Origin: Fidelibacterota bacterium
GTDB taxonomy: Bacteria > Pseudomonadota > Alphaproteobacteria > Rhodospirillales > Rhodospirillaceae
Reading direction: 5' to 3'
DNA: 64,000 nucleotides
Assembly: GCA_947472795.1 (NCBI GenBank)
Contig: CANJBL010000002.1
Span: forward strand, 124,001 to 188,000
A program made the translations under genes and the position numbers. Each line of letters starts with the position of its first letter. Positions within the stretch are counted from its first letter, which is position 1. Below the pieces are notes generated by a model that worked only from the letters and a program-made list of their open reading frames with translations, was not told the origin of the DNA and did no database searches. Positions 27,335-36,240 of the stretch are shown here, one piece after another.

Positions 27335-27672
27335 ACCGGATGATCCAGTGCCGAGAGCGCCGGAGATGAAGCGAACATCCAGCCGCTGAAGACCTTGTCC
27401 TTCTGCTTGCCGCCTTCGCCCACCTGATAGATCTCGAGAAAAGCAGCGCTCTCGGGCGTTTCTTCGGGGGGATGCGTCACACACGTGCGCGCCACGATCT
27501 CCAGTGTACCGAAGGTCAGCGGCTCGCCCACCTTGCCAGTGACGGTGTTGACGCGCGCGCCGACCTTGTCGAGGCCGCCCAGCACGATGGTGTTCATAGG
27601 AATATCCGTCGCGCGCGCGACCTGCGGAAGCACGAGAACAGCAAAAGCCATTGCCGTCAGGAAACGTTTCAT
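27280..27672 (-). CDS. DUF2155 family periplasmic protein
   Basis: The 130-residue product has a signal peptide (MKRFLTAMAFAVLVLPQVARA) and the DUF2155 core: TFGTLEIVARTCVTHPPEE, then FSGWMFASSPALSALDHPVYDVWVLRC. The two conserved cysteines could pair. Function is unknown; conservation next to Mce proteins and NDUFA12 in alphaproteobacteria suggests an envelope role. Its ATG overlaps the preceding Mce stop (ATGA), and its 3' end overlaps aat on the other strand. Confidence 0.88.
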   Translation of the reverse strand: MKRFLTAMAFAVLVLPQVARATDIPMNTIVLGGLDKVGARVNTVTGKVGEPLTFGTLEIVARTCVTHPPEETPESAAFLEIYQVGEGGKQKDKVFSGWMFASSPALSALDHPVYDVWVLRCENSAASKAR

Positions 27673-28133
27673 TTTGTGCCTGGGCTGTCGGTATTGGTGG
27701 CAAGGAAGATGATCTGGCCTACCAGATCCTCCAAGGACTGATAGTCGTGCGTACGCGTGATCGCACCCTTTGCCGCGATGCGTTCGGCCGCATGTCCAGG
27801 CACAAGGTTGATATATTTCCCGCCCAAGAGACCATCGCTGATGATAGACGCCTCAGTGTCCGCAGGTAGTTTCACATCCGGCTTTATGGACATGATCACC
27901 TGCGCCTGGAACGTGTCCGGGTTCAGGCTCTGGCCCGTCACGGTACCGACGTTGATGCCGCTGATGCGCACATCACTGCCGCGTTCAAGTCCGCCCACTT
28001 TGAGGAAGGTCGCCTTCACTTCGTAGCCGCTCACGGCTTTCAGGTCGGCGATGGAATAGGCGAACACCATGAACATGGCGGCCACCACCAGCACCACGGC
28101 CCCGAGAACGGTTTCAATGGGATTGCGCTTCAT
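27669..28133 (-). CDS. mlaD: MlaD/Mce-domain protein (first of a tandem pair)
   Basis: The protein (154 residues) has an N-terminal membrane anchor (ETVLGAVVLVVAAMFMVFAYSIA) and one Mce domain (YEVKATFLKVGGLERGSDV, ISGINVGTV, LLGGKYINLVPG). MlaD forms hexameric periplasmic rings that shuttle phospholipids with an ABC transporter. Length matches E. coli MlaD. The start overlaps the stop of the second Mce gene upstream (ATGA). MlaE and MlaF are not in this window. Confidence 0.9.
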   Translation of the reverse strand: MKRNPIETVLGAVVLVVAAMFMVFAYSIADLKAVSGYEVKATFLKVGGLERGSDVRISGINVGTVTGQSLNPDTFQAQVIMSIKPDVKLPADTEASIISDGLLGGKYINLVPGHAAERIAAKGAITRTHDYQSLEDLVGQIIFLATNTDSPGTK

Positions 28134-28675
28134 GGCGTTTCACCTGCGTTGGGCGCGTACGGTTCAGTTGATTTGCTCGCGCGCGCATCCTTGGCGCGCT
28201 GAACGATGAGAGCGATCAGGTCCTCGATGATGACCGAATCTTGCGAATAGGAAATACGCGCGCCCGACTTCAGCATCTCTTCGGTGCCTCCGGGCCGCAG
28301 TTCGATATATTTTGAACCAAAGATACCGTCGGTCTCGATCACGGCCGCCGTATCGTCGGGCAACGGCACGGACTGGCTCAGCTTCATCGTCAGTACCGCC
28401 TGCGCGCCATCATCAAGCGTGGCAGCGGTCACGGCGCCGATGGTCATTCCGGCAATGCGCACGGGGCTGCCCACATGAACGCCGTCGGCGCGATGGAACT
28501 CCGCGGTCAGGGTGAAGGCGCCTTCTGCCGTGGCGGCCTTGCCGCGGTTGGCCAAGGCGGTAAACACCAGCAAGCCCGCCAGCACGCAGGCCGTCGCGAC
28601 GCCCGCGATGTACTCGCGGCGCTCCGTCTTCGACAGCGTGGGTGACTCTTGCAGAGGGCCCGTGGGATCGTTCAC
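28130..28675 (-). CDS. Second MlaD/Mce-domain protein
   Basis: The product (181 residues) has a longer cytoplasmic N terminus, a membrane anchor (YIAGVATACVLAGLLVFTALA) and an Mce domain (FTLTAEFHRADGVHVGSPV, IAGMTIGAV, IFGSKYIELRPGG), clearly paralogous to the adjacent MlaD. I chose GTG 28675, just after the NDUFA12 stop, because frames further upstream lie inside the NDUFA12 gene. The pair could form a mixed ring, or one may be a diverged duplicate (inference). Confidence 0.82.
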   Translation of the reverse strand: MNDPTGPLQESPTLSKTERREYIAGVATACVLAGLLVFTALANRGKAATAEGAFTLTAEFHRADGVHVGSPVRIAGMTIGAVTAATLDDGAQAVLTMKLSQSVPLPDDTAAVIETDGIFGSKYIELRPGGTEEMLKSGARISYSQDSVIIEDLIALIVQRAKDARASKSTEPYAPNAGETP

Positions 28676-28682
28676 GGCGGGC

Positions 28683-29030
28683 TCAGGACTCCGGCGTCCA
28701 GGCTTGATAGTCGTCGGCCGCTTTGGCGCGATGTCCGCCGCGCTGGTCAGCACCCGGCGGCAGGTAGGCCTGCGCCGTGCCGGTCAAGTTAGGCTGATGG
28801 GGTTTCTGCCAGGCACGCACCGGGCCGTCCAAGGGAGCATCGACGGTGTGATGCAGCCAGGCATGCCATTCCGGCGGCACCTTCGAGGCTTCAGGTTCGC
28901 CTTTGTAGATCACCCAGCGTTCCTGACGTGTCCCGCGCATACGCTTGGACTTGTAATAGACGTTGCCGTAAGCGTCCTCGCCGACGCGCTCGCCGTGGAG
29001 TTTGGTGTGAAGCCACGTCCCAAAAGTCAT
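28683..29030 (-). CDS. NADH:ubiquinone oxidoreductase accessory subunit, NDUFA12 family
   Basis: The 115-residue protein is the bacterial homologue of mitochondrial complex I subunit NDUFA12 (B17.2), found in alphaproteobacteria. It shows the family signature GERVGEDAYGNVYYKSK, RWVIYKGEPEASKVPPEWHAWLHHTVD and the C-terminal HQPNLTGTAQAYLPPG. It heads the minus-strand operon with the two Mce genes and DUF2155. Confidence 0.93.
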   Translation of the reverse strand: MTFGTWLHTKLHGERVGEDAYGNVYYKSKRMRGTRQERWVIYKGEPEASKVPPEWHAWLHHTVDAPLDGPVRAWQKPHQPNLTGTAQAYLPPGADQRGGHRAKAADDYQAWTPES

Positions 29031-29212
29031 TGCCGCTCAACTCCGTAACAGCCGCTTGGCCCAGGTTATGCCCTGTGTCTGGGGCGGCACTATGGCGAGA
29101 TTCCTGAGAGCGGTCCAGCCGACCGTAGCGCCGTTTCAGCCAAAACGTGCATCTATAAGTTGGGGATAACCCGCTGTCGGACCGCAATTAATATTGCCCC
29201 CGGCAAGCCCAT

Positions 29213-29228
29213 TCCCTTAATCTAGCGG
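29213..29228 (+). promoter_or_regulatory. Candidate NrdR box 1
   Basis: TCCCTTAATCTAGCGG matches the NrdR consensus ACACWATATATWGTGT at about 10 of 16 positions. It is centred 31 bases upstream of box 2, the spacing expected for cooperative NrdR binding, and overlaps the presumed -10 region. Confidence 0.45.
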
Positions 29229-29243
29229 TTCCATCGCCGCACT

Positions 29244-29259
29244 CCTCTATATGTAGTGC
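29244..29259 (+). promoter_or_regulatory. Candidate NrdR box 2
   Basis: CCTCTATATGTAGTGC matches the NrdR consensus at about 12 of 16 positions, including the AT core and the GTG arm. NrdR represses ribonucleotide reductase genes when dATP is high. Confidence 0.6.
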
Positions 29260-29389
29260 CTGGCGCGGGGCCGAGGGGAAAAAGCTTGGAAATCCAAGCC
29301 GTTAGGTGATCCCAACGCTGTGGGAGACACCGGATGGCCTGCCGACCCGGCGCGTCCCCATGCAGGTTTAGAAGGCAGGGTTTTCGGGC

Positions 29390-32300
29390 ATGCGCATTTC
29401 GCGGTTTTTCACCACCGAAGGCAAATCTCCCTATCACGGCATCGCCTTCCGCCAGGCCGTCAGTGAGATTCGCAATCCCGATGGCTCCGTGGTCTTCCGC
29501 CACGATGACATCACCGTGCCCGAGGACTGGTCCCAGATGGCCAGCGATATCCTCGCCCAGAAGTATTTCCGCCGCGCCGGCATCCCAGCGCGCCTCGTGC
29601 CCATCGCCGAGAACGACGTGCCGGATTTCCTCTGGCGCAAAACCGCTGCCACTGCCGAACTCAGCGAGCTTCCCGAAAGCGAGCGCACCGTGAGCGAGAC
29701 GGATGCCCGCCAGGTCTTCGACCGCCTCGCCGGCACATGGACCTATTGGGGCTGGAAGGCTGGCTACTTCGACAGCGACGCCGATGCCCGCGCCTATTTC
29801 GACGAGATGCGCTTCATGCTGGCCCGCCAGATGGCGGCCCCCAATTCACCGCAATGGTTCAACACTGGCCTGCATTGGGCTTATGGCATCGACGGCCCAT
29901 CGCAAGGCCACTTCTACATCGATTTTCGCACCGGCGAGCTGAAGGCGGCCACCAGCGCCTACGAACGTCCGCAGCCCCACGCCTGTTTCATCCAGGCCGT
30001 GGACGACAATCTCGTCAACGAAGGCGGCATCATGGACTTGTGGGTGCGCGAAGCCCGCCTGTTCAAGTATGGCTCCGGCACAGGCACCAACTTCTCTTCC
30101 CTGCGTGCCGAAGGCGAGCGCCTTTCCGGCGGCGGGGCCTCCTCGGGCCTCATGAGCTGGCTCAAGATCGGCGACCGCGCGGCCGGCGCAGTAAAGTCCG
30201 GCGGCACAACGCGCCGCGCCGCCAAGATGGTGATCCTCAACGTCGATCATCCGGACATCGAAACCTTCATCAATTGGAAAGTGCGCGAGGAACAGAAAGT
30301 GGCCGCGCTCGTTACCGGCTCGCGCATCACCAAGCGACATATCGCCGCTATCTTACGCGCCGTGCGCAGTTGGGACGGCGCCGACACAACCACGGAAGAA
30401 GGCGGCCGCTTCGATCCCGCCGCCAACAAGCAACTCCGCAAGGAGATCAAAGCCGCGCGTGCCGCTCTGCTGCCGGACAATGTCATCCAGCGCGTGCTGC
30501 ACCTCGCGCGCCAAGGCGCCGTCGCCGTCGAGTTTCCCGAGTTCGATACCGATTGGGATTCTGAAGCTTACGGCACCGTCGCCGGCCAGAATTCCAACAA
30601 CAGCGTGCGCGTCACCGATGCCTTCATGGACGCCGTACAGAAGGACGCCGATTGGGACCTCATCGGGCGCGTCGGCGGCGGGATTGCAAAAACCGTCAAA
30701 GCCCGTGCCCTGTGGGACAGCATTGGTGAAGCGGCTTGGCAGTGCGCCGATCCGGGCCTGCAGTTCGATACCACCATCAACGATTGGCACACATGTCCGC
30801 AATCGGGGCGCATCAATGCCTCGAACCCTTGTTCGGAATACATGTTCCTGGACAACACGGCCTGCAATCTTGCCTCGCTGAACCTGCTGGCCTTCCGCAA
30901 GGACAGCGGCGCATTTGACGTCACCGGCTTCGAGCACGCGGTACGCCTCTGGACCATGACGCTCGAGACCTCCGTGCTCATGGCACAGTTTCCATCGCGG
31001 GAGATTGCCGAACTCTCTCACCGCTACCGCACGCTGGGCCTGGGCTTTGCCAATCTCGGTGCTCTGCTCATGGCCAATGGCCTGAGCTACGACAGCGACG
31101 AAGGCCGTGCGCTTTGCGGCGCTGTCAGCGCGCTCATGACCGGCGCGGCCTATGCCGCCTCCGCCGAGATCGCCGAAGAACACGGCCCCTTCCCCGGGTT
31201 TGCCGCCAATGGCGCCGACATGCTGCGCGTGATCCGTAATCATCGCCGCGCGGCTTATGGCCATCACGACGATTTTGAGAACCTCAGCATTCGTCCCGTC
31301 GCGCTCAACGCCGCCGATTGTCCGGATTCCGAATTGGTCAGTGCCGCCAAGCGCGCGTGGGATCGCGCGCTGGAACTGGGCACCGCCCATGGCTTCCGCA
31401 ACGCGCAAGTCACCGTCATCGCGCCCACCGGCACTATCGGCCTGGTGATGGATTGCGATACCACCGGCATCGAGCCCGACTTCGCCCTGGTGAAGTTCAA
31501 GAAGCTCGCCGGCGGCGGCTATTTTAAGATCATCAACCGTATCGCGCCCTTGGCGCTGAAAACGCTGGGCTACACGCCCGTGCAGATCGAGGACATCACC
31601 AGGTACGCCGTAGGCCGCGCGACCCTGAAGGATGCACCGGCCATCAACGCGACGACGCTGGCCGATCGCGGCTTCGACAAAAAAGCGCTCGATGCCATCG
31701 AAGCTGCCTTGCCCGACGCCTTCGATATCAAATTCGTGTTCAACCGCTATACGCTGGGCGAGCAGTTCTGCATCACCAAGCTGGGCTTTGATTCCGAGCA
31801 GATCAACGACGTCGGTTTCAACATGCTCGAAGCGCTGGGCTTCGGCAAAGCAGAAATCGATGCCGCTAATGCTTTTGTCTGCGGCGCCATGACCCTGGAA
31901 GGCGCGCCGCACATTAAGCCGGAGCATCTCGCGGTTTTCGATTGCGCCAACACCTGTGGCCGCATTGGCAAACGTCTGCTGCCGGTCAGCAGCCACATCG
32001 GCATGATGGCGGCCGCCCAGCCCTTTATCTCCGGCGCCATCTCCAAGACCATCAATATGCCGAACAGCGCCACAGTCACTGATTGCAGCGCGGCCTACAT
32101 GACGTCGTGGAAGTTGGGATTGAAGGCCAATGCCCTTTACCGCGACGGATCGAAACTCTCACAGCCTCTGGCGGCCAGCCTTATCGAAGACAACGATACC
32201 GACGACGAAGATACGGTCGAAAAGATCGTGCAGGCACCTGCTCCCTCCCGCGCCGAGATTGTCGCCGAACGCATTATCGAGCGCGTGGTCGAGCGCGAAC

Positions 32301-33121
32301 GCCAGCGCCTGCCCGACCGTCGCAAGGGCTATACCCAGAAGGCCATCGTCGGCGGCCATAAAGTCTATGTGCGCACCGGCGAGTACGAGAATGGCCGCCT
32401 CGGCGAGATTTTCGTCGATATGCACAAAGAGGGCGCGGCCTTCCGCAGCCTTATGAACAACTTTGCCATCGCTATCTCCATCGGCCTTCAGTACGGCGTG
32501 CCGTTAGAAGAGTTTGTCGATGCCTTTACTTTCACGCGCTTCGACCCCTCGGGGCCAGTGGAAGGCAACTCCTCCATCAAGATGGCAACGTCGATCATCG
32601 ACTATGTCTTCCGCGAGTTGGCCGTGAGCTATCTGGGCCGCCACGACCTCGCCCATGCCGAGGCACACGATGTACTGCCCGATGCCATGGGCGACGGCGA
32701 ACAGGCCGAGAAACTCCTGCAGATTGCCGAAAAGAGCATCTCGCCGGGCTTCATCCGCTCATCGAATCTCTACTTCCTGAAGAATCACGGCCGCAAAGGC
32801 GAAAGTACGACAACCGCGGTGGGTAATCAGAATGCCGGCGGCAGCACGTCTGCCGGCACGCCGGTCGCACTGAACGCCAACGCCGGGAGCAATGGGTCTT
32901 TGGCCATGGACCAGAGCCTTTCTCATAGCGCCTTCGCCGCCGAGGAAGTGAAAGTCACGCGCGTTACCGAAGTCACCGAAACCCGGCGCAGCGCGGCACA
33001 CGTGGCACGTATGAAGGGTTACGAGGGCGATGCCTGCGGCGAATGCGGAAACTTCACGCTGTTGCGCAACGGTACCTGCATGAAGTGCGAGACTTGCGGC
33101 GGCACCAGCGGCTGCTCTTAG
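29390..33121 (+). CDS. nrdJ: Vitamin B12-dependent (class II) ribonucleoside-diphosphate reductase
   Basis: NrdJ (1243 residues) converts ribonucleotides to deoxyribonucleotides using adenosylcobalamin, independent of oxygen. Landmarks are the N terminus [17 protein letters not shown], the barrel segments [21 protein letters not shown] with its radical-site cysteine, [40 protein letters not shown], and a C-terminal zinc ribbon/redox tail ([19 protein letters not shown], then CGGTSGCS). It is full length with no intein. Co-regulation by NrdR is suggested by the boxes upstream, and a terminator hairpin follows the stop. Confidence 0.97.
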   Translation: MRISRFFTTEGKSPYHGIAFRQAVSEIRNPDGSVVFRHDDITVPEDWSQMASDILAQKYFRRAGIPARLVPIAENDVPDFLWRKTAATAELSELPESERTVSETDARQVFDRLAGTWTYWGWKAGYFDSDADARAYFDEMRFMLARQMAAPNSPQWFNTGLHWAYGIDGPSQGHFYIDFRTGELKAATSAYERPQPHACFIQAVDDNLVNEGGIMDLWVREARLFKYGSGTGTNFSSLRAEGERLSGGGASSGLMSWLKIGDRAAGAVKSGGTTRRAAKMVILNVDHPDIETFINWKVREEQKVAALVTGSRITKRHIAAILRAVRSWDGADTTTEEGGRFDPAANKQLRKEIKAARAALLPDNVIQRVLHLARQGAVAVEFPEFDTDWDSEAYGTVAGQNSNNSVRVTDAFMDAVQKDADWDLIGRVGGGIAKTVKARALWDSIGEAAWQCADPGLQFDTTINDWHTCPQSGRINASNPCSEYMFLDNTACNLASLNLLAFRKDSGAFDVTGFEHAVRLWTMTLETSVLMAQFPSREIAELSHRYRTLGLGFANLGALLMANGLSYDSDEGRALCGAVSALMTGAAYAASAEIAEEHGPFPGFAANGADMLRVIRNHRRAAYGHHDDFENLSIRPVALNAADCPDSELVSAAKRAWDRALELGTAHGFRNAQVTVIAPTGTIGLVMDCDTTGIEPDFALVKFKKLAGGGYFKIINRIAPLALKTLGYTPVQIEDITRYAVGRATLKDAPAINATTLADRGFDKKALDAIEAALPDAFDIKFVFNRYTLGEQFCITKLGFDSEQINDVGFNMLEALGFGKAEIDAANAFVCGAMTLEGAPHIKPEHLAVFDCANTCGRIGKRLLPVSSHIGMMAAAQPFISGAISKTINMPNSATVTDCSAAYMTSWKLGLKANALYRDGSKLSQPLAASLIEDNDTDDEDTVEKIVQAPAPSRAEIVAERIIERVVERERQRLPDRRKGYTQKAIVGGHKVYVRTGEYENGRLGEIFVDMHKEGAAFRSLMNNFAIAISIGLQYGVPLEEFVDAFTFTRFDPSGPVEGNSSIKMATSIIDYVFRELAVSYLGRHDLAHAEAHDVLPDAMGDGEQAEKLLQIAEKSISPGFIRSSNLYFLKNHGRKGESTTTAVGNQNAGGSTSAGTPVALNANAGSNGSLAMDQSLSHSAFAAEEVKVTRVTEVTETRRSAAHVARMKGYEGDACGECGNFTLLRNGTCMKCETCGGTSGCS

Positions 33122-33167
33122 GACGTGGTCATGTCATTACATGACGAGCACGTCCTAAAATCTTTTT
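33121..33167 (+). terminator. Rho-independent terminator of nrdJ
   Basis: A bipartite hairpin (GGACGTG/CACGTCC outer stem, TCATGT/ACATGA inner stem, CATT loop) starts on the last base of the nrdJ stop and is followed by TAAAATCTTTTTT. Confidence 0.8.
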
Positions 33168-33216
33168 TGGTCGGATTTTCAGCGGTGAACCGGCGTCCAC
33201 TTCACCGGAAAATGCT
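33168..33216 (-). repeat. Intergenic palindromic repeat, copy 2
   Basis: This is the inverted second copy of the 49-base element at 5094-5142, about 88 percent identical. In the arms, a C in CCGGCGAAG and its partner G in TTCGCCG become T and A here, so the hairpin pairing is kept. Confidence 0.75.
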
Positions 33217-33221
33217 TTAGG

Positions 33222-34151
33222 ATGCCGCTTCCTCCTGCCCTCGTAAAACGCCCATCCGCTGATCCGATCCGCGTCTCCGGCTTTCCGCTCGCGGCACAAG
33301 CTCCCACCTTGGGCGCCTGCTTCGGCGAATTCCTGCGCCGTGCGGTCCCCAGCCACAACGCCTACGCCGTGGCGCGCGCCACGTGCGACGACATCACCAA
33401 CGTCCTGCGCGCCGAACTCTATCCTAAAGGCACGTTGGATACGAACGATCACCTGATCGCAGGGGCGGTGGGCAAGCGCACGTCCGTGGCCCCCATCACT
33501 GAAGTCGATGTGCTCTATATGCTGCCCCCAAAACTCACCGCACAAAAAGCCGGTGACGCGCTCAAGATCATCTGGGCGGTGCTGAAGGCGCGCTTCGACG
33601 GCGTCACCATTGCCGAAACCGGCGTGCTGGTGCCGCGCGGACCATTATGGGTGAAGGTTTTGCCGTGCCGCGAACACCAGGGTGCTTACCTCATTCCCGG
33701 TAAACCCACGCTCGCCCGCGCCACCGGCTGGAGCATCACCAACCCCGTCGCCGAAGCGGCGACCTTACGCCTCTCCGACAGTCTCTATGGCGGGCGGCCA
33801 CGTCTCTTAATGACCGCACTCAAATCCTGGCGCAACGAAGCGCTAGTGCCGATCTCATCTTTTGCTTTGGAACTTCTTGCGCAGGAATTCTATTCGGGTT
33901 CTCCGCGGCCCTACGAACTCGAACGCGCGCTGGTGGATTTCTGGGCTTGGGCCCGCAAGCGCACGCCCTGTGCGTTACATCCGCCGGGCGGACAGACCGC
34001 CCTCGATATCGGTGAAGAGTGGCACGGCAAAGCAAAGGCCGCCTATTGGCGCGCCACACTCGCCGATCATCACCTTAAGGCCGGAAAAGTCGCGGACGCT
34101 GCCGCCGAATGGCGCCAAATGCTGGGCGCAAGCTTCCCCGTGCCGCATTAA
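33222..34151 (+). CDS. OAS1/CD-NTase-like nucleotidyltransferase with altered active site
   Basis: The protein (309 residues) resembles the OAS1/cGAS-like (CD-NTase) nucleotidyltransferase fold. It has a G-x(5)-T-type motif GAVGKRTSVAP (81-91), acidic pair E94-V-D96 in ITEVDVLYML, and a C-terminal helical part KSWRNEALVPISSFALELLAQEFY (201-224) like the OAS C-domain. The third catalytic carboxylate, normally in a VDVVPA-type strand, is Lys145 in LWVKVLPC, so catalysis may be lost or changed. No nuclease, phospholipase or membrane effector lies beside it, unlike anti-phage CBASS operons. The TAA stop falls within a REP element. The fold is fairly sure; function is unknown. Confidence 0.65.
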   Translation: MPLPPALVKRPSADPIRVSGFPLAAQAPTLGACFGEFLRRAVPSHNAYAVARATCDDITNVLRAELYPKGTLDTNDHLIAGAVGKRTSVAPITEVDVLYMLPPKLTAQKAGDALKIIWAVLKARFDGVTIAETGVLVPRGPLWVKVLPCREHQGAYLIPGKPTLARATGWSITNPVAEAATLRLSDSLYGGRPRLLMTALKSWRNEALVPISSFALELLAQEFYSGSPRPYELERALVDFWAWARKRTPCALHPPGGQTALDIGEEWHGKAKAAYWRATLADHHLKAGKVADAAAEWRQMLGASFPVPH

Positions 34152-34201
34152 TTCGTGCCAGGGACGAATTAATTTTACGTGCCAGGGACGAATTAATTTT
34201 A
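34148..34201. repeat. REP element pair, locus A
   Basis: Two REP units lie head to tail between the convergent nucleotidyltransferase and AsmA genes. The first has perfect 9-bp arms TTAATTCGT/ACGAATTAA with loop GCCAGGG; the second repeats CGTGCCAGGGACGAATTAA. The unit edges supply the TAA stops of both flanking genes. Confidence 0.9.
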
Positions 34202-36157
34202 TTTCTCGGCTTCTTTGAGCAGCGCAGTGCAGTTCGCATCCTTACCGCCGCCAATATCAACCAGCACCAGCAGGCTCGCGAGCGGGGTGAGCAACACGCC
34301 AAGCGCCGCCGCCGCACCGCCGCGCAAGGCCATGGCCTTCGCATCAGGTCCGAAGGAGGGGTGCGCAAAGGTTCCGCTCAACACCAATTTGGAACGCAGC
34401 GTCGCCGGCGAGATGTCCTTGGGCTTTGCATGCACACGCATGTCGAATACCTCGCGCCCGAGGTTCACGCTTCCGTTGCCGCGGAACAAGGTATCGCCCG
34501 TATCGGCCACCATCGTGCGCGCGCTCATCTTGCCGCTTTCCAACGCGAAGTCGCCGACGATGCAGCGGATCGGGGTCGGTTTGTCCTTGGTGAGCATGAT
34601 GCCCAATGCTTCAGCCAAATCCACGCCCATCAGCTCCACTAAAAACAGGCTGATCTGACCGCCGGCCACTGCCACGCCCACATTGCCGTTGGACGAGGCC
34701 AGAACACGGTGCATGGAATCGCCAGTACCGGAGAACTCGGCATGCCCGCCGATAGATCCCCAACTGGTGTTGCCGCCCCCCGCCTTACCGACAAGGCGCT
34801 GCAGCGGGAAACCCTGCATCGTCGCTTCCATGGTGGTCTTGACCGGGCGCGCACGCCCATCCACGGTCAGTTGGATGGTGATCTTTCCTTTGTCCGCGCC
34901 GAATTCGAGGGGCTTCAGCTTCAACACACCGTCTTGGAGTTCGATCTCCGCCTTTAGGCGATCGAGCGGCACATGCTCATCCACGATCTGGTCGGCTTCG
35001 AAGTGCACTTTTGCATTCATGCTGTTGAGCTTCTGAAGGTCGAGCACTTTGTCGGGAATCACTAGCTCCGTAGCCACGGATTGCTCCGGCTTTGGGGCTT
35101 CCACACGGCGTTCACGCTCACGGTCCGCCGCCTGACGGCGTTCCTCCGTGGGGGTCTTCGCCTCACCCGGCGCCGCTCCGATGAAACCGCCCAGATCCAC
35201 CAGCGCAACGGTGCGTCCGTGGAGCTGGCCCGTGAGGAGCGGTGTTTTGTTGCTCAAATCCCAGACCAACTCACCGGTCAGGTCCGTACGACCCATGGTC
35301 CACTTGAGGTCTTTGAAAATCCACCGACGCTCGTCGCGGTCTAGGTGTGTATCGATGACATACGGTGGCGTTGGCGGCAGCGCCACGCCCGCGACGCGGT
35401 AAAGATCGGCGCCATCCTGGCCTTTGATGAGCAGGTTTACATTCAAGCCCGAGATCGTCTGAGGGTCCGTCACCGTGCCTTTGATGGTGATCGACGTCGC
35501 ACCTGAAACAAAAGTCCCATTGATCGGATAAGGATGTGTCTTGTCGCGCAGGGTCAACACGGAGCCGCCGGTCACCTCTACTTTGCTGGCCTGGTCCTCG
35601 TAACGTCCTTCGCCCTTCACCGTCAGCGTAGGCGGCTCAGCCCCGTGCTCCTGCGTGGAAAGGTTCAGCGCCAAATCTGTTTTGTGAGTGGGATCGCGGT
35701 AGAGTAGCTTCACATTCGAGAGGCGCAGGTCTTGTACTTCCGGCACAGCCGCGGCATCGTTGCTGTCAGGCAATTGCCAACTCAGCGTTCCGTCGGGCTT
35801 GCGCTCGATGCGCGCCAAACCTTCCACCACCGCCAGATGTCGGAAGACTGTCCGACCCAGGAACAGCTTCCAGAAGGCAACCACGGCATTAATGCGCCGT
35901 GCCTGCATAAAGGGTGGGCGGTCTTCTGTTGGTGGTGAACCCAAAGGCCGGTCGGCCACCACCACGTCGTCAACCAAGGCACCCAGCGGAAAAATCCGCA
36001 GGTGAAGAGCCGCGATTGTGACAGGCCGGCCCAGCGCCGCTGAAGCCCGCCGTTCCGTATAACTTTTGAAGTCGAAGAGTAGCAGAAAGGCAACCACCGC
36101 GGCGACAACGGCAGCGGCGAGTCCGCTCACAATGCTGGTTCTACGGTCAAGGCGCAT
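34199..36157 (-). CDS. AsmA family protein
   Basis: The product (652 residues) has one N-terminal membrane helix (VSGLAAAVVAAVVAFLLLF) followed by the AsmA start (GRPVTIAALHLRIFPLGALVDDVVV), long beta-rich repeats and a C-terminal AsmA region (LMGVDLAEALGIMLTKD, VADTGDTLFRGNGSVNL). AsmA-like proteins are periplasm-spanning and influence outer-membrane lipid homeostasis. It is monocistronic, and its stop lies at the edge of a REP element. Confidence 0.87.
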   Translation of the reverse strand: MRLDRRTSIVSGLAAAVVAAVVAFLLLFDFKSYTERRASAALGRPVTIAALHLRIFPLGALVDDVVVADRPLGSPPTEDRPPFMQARRINAVVAFWKLFLGRTVFRHLAVVEGLARIERKPDGTLSWQLPDSNDAAAVPEVQDLRLSNVKLLYRDPTHKTDLALNLSTQEHGAEPPTLTVKGEGRYEDQASKVEVTGGSVLTLRDKTHPYPINGTFVSGATSITIKGTVTDPQTISGLNVNLLIKGQDGADLYRVAGVALPPTPPYVIDTHLDRDERRWIFKDLKWTMGRTDLTGELVWDLSNKTPLLTGQLHGRTVALVDLGGFIGAAPGEAKTPTEERRQAADRERERRVEAPKPEQSVATELVIPDKVLDLQKLNSMNAKVHFEADQIVDEHVPLDRLKAEIELQDGVLKLKPLEFGADKGKITIQLTVDGRARPVKTTMEATMQGFPLQRLVGKAGGGNTSWGSIGGHAEFSGTGDSMHRVLASSNGNVGVAVAGGQISLFLVELMGVDLAEALGIMLTKDKPTPIRCIVGDFALESGKMSARTMVADTGDTLFRGNGSVNLGREVFDMRVHAKPKDISPATLRSKLVLSGTFAHPSFGPDAKAMALRGGAAAALGVLLTPLASLLVLVDIGGGKDANCTALLKEAEK

Positions 36158-36240
36158 GGCGAGCTAACGCCACAGCGCGCGAGGGGTTCCGCCGACTTCG
36201 AGGAAAGGGCGTATTATTTCTGAAAAGCTACTTTTGCGGC

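Larger units (their letters stand above)
29031..29389. other. Divergent regulatory region upstream of nrdJ and the NDUFA12 operon
   Basis: This 359-base stretch has no gene. It contains a possible nrdJ promoter (TTGCCC at about 29195, 17-base spacer, AT-rich -10 near 29218), two candidate NrdR boxes (29213 and 29244), and a small hairpin GCTTGG-AAAT-CCAAGC near 29284. I looked for the conserved core of a cobalamin riboswitch, which could be expected before a B12-dependent enzyme, and did not find it. Confidence 0.55.

Noticed and set aside
29031-29389. Possible cobalamin riboswitch before the B12-dependent nrdJ
   Set aside because: I could not find the conserved B12-box or the GC-rich core; the region is better explained by a promoter with NrdR-like boxes.
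30353-31996. A 547-codon minus-strand open frame inside nrdJ
   Set aside because: It is antisense to the catalytic core of nrdJ, without a ribosome-binding site or recognisable product.
33222-34151. CBASS anti-phage operon around the CD-NTase-like gene
   Set aside because: Neighbours are nrdJ, AsmA and serA. No effector or ubiquitin-like accessory genes are present, and a catalytic carboxylate is replaced by Lys.
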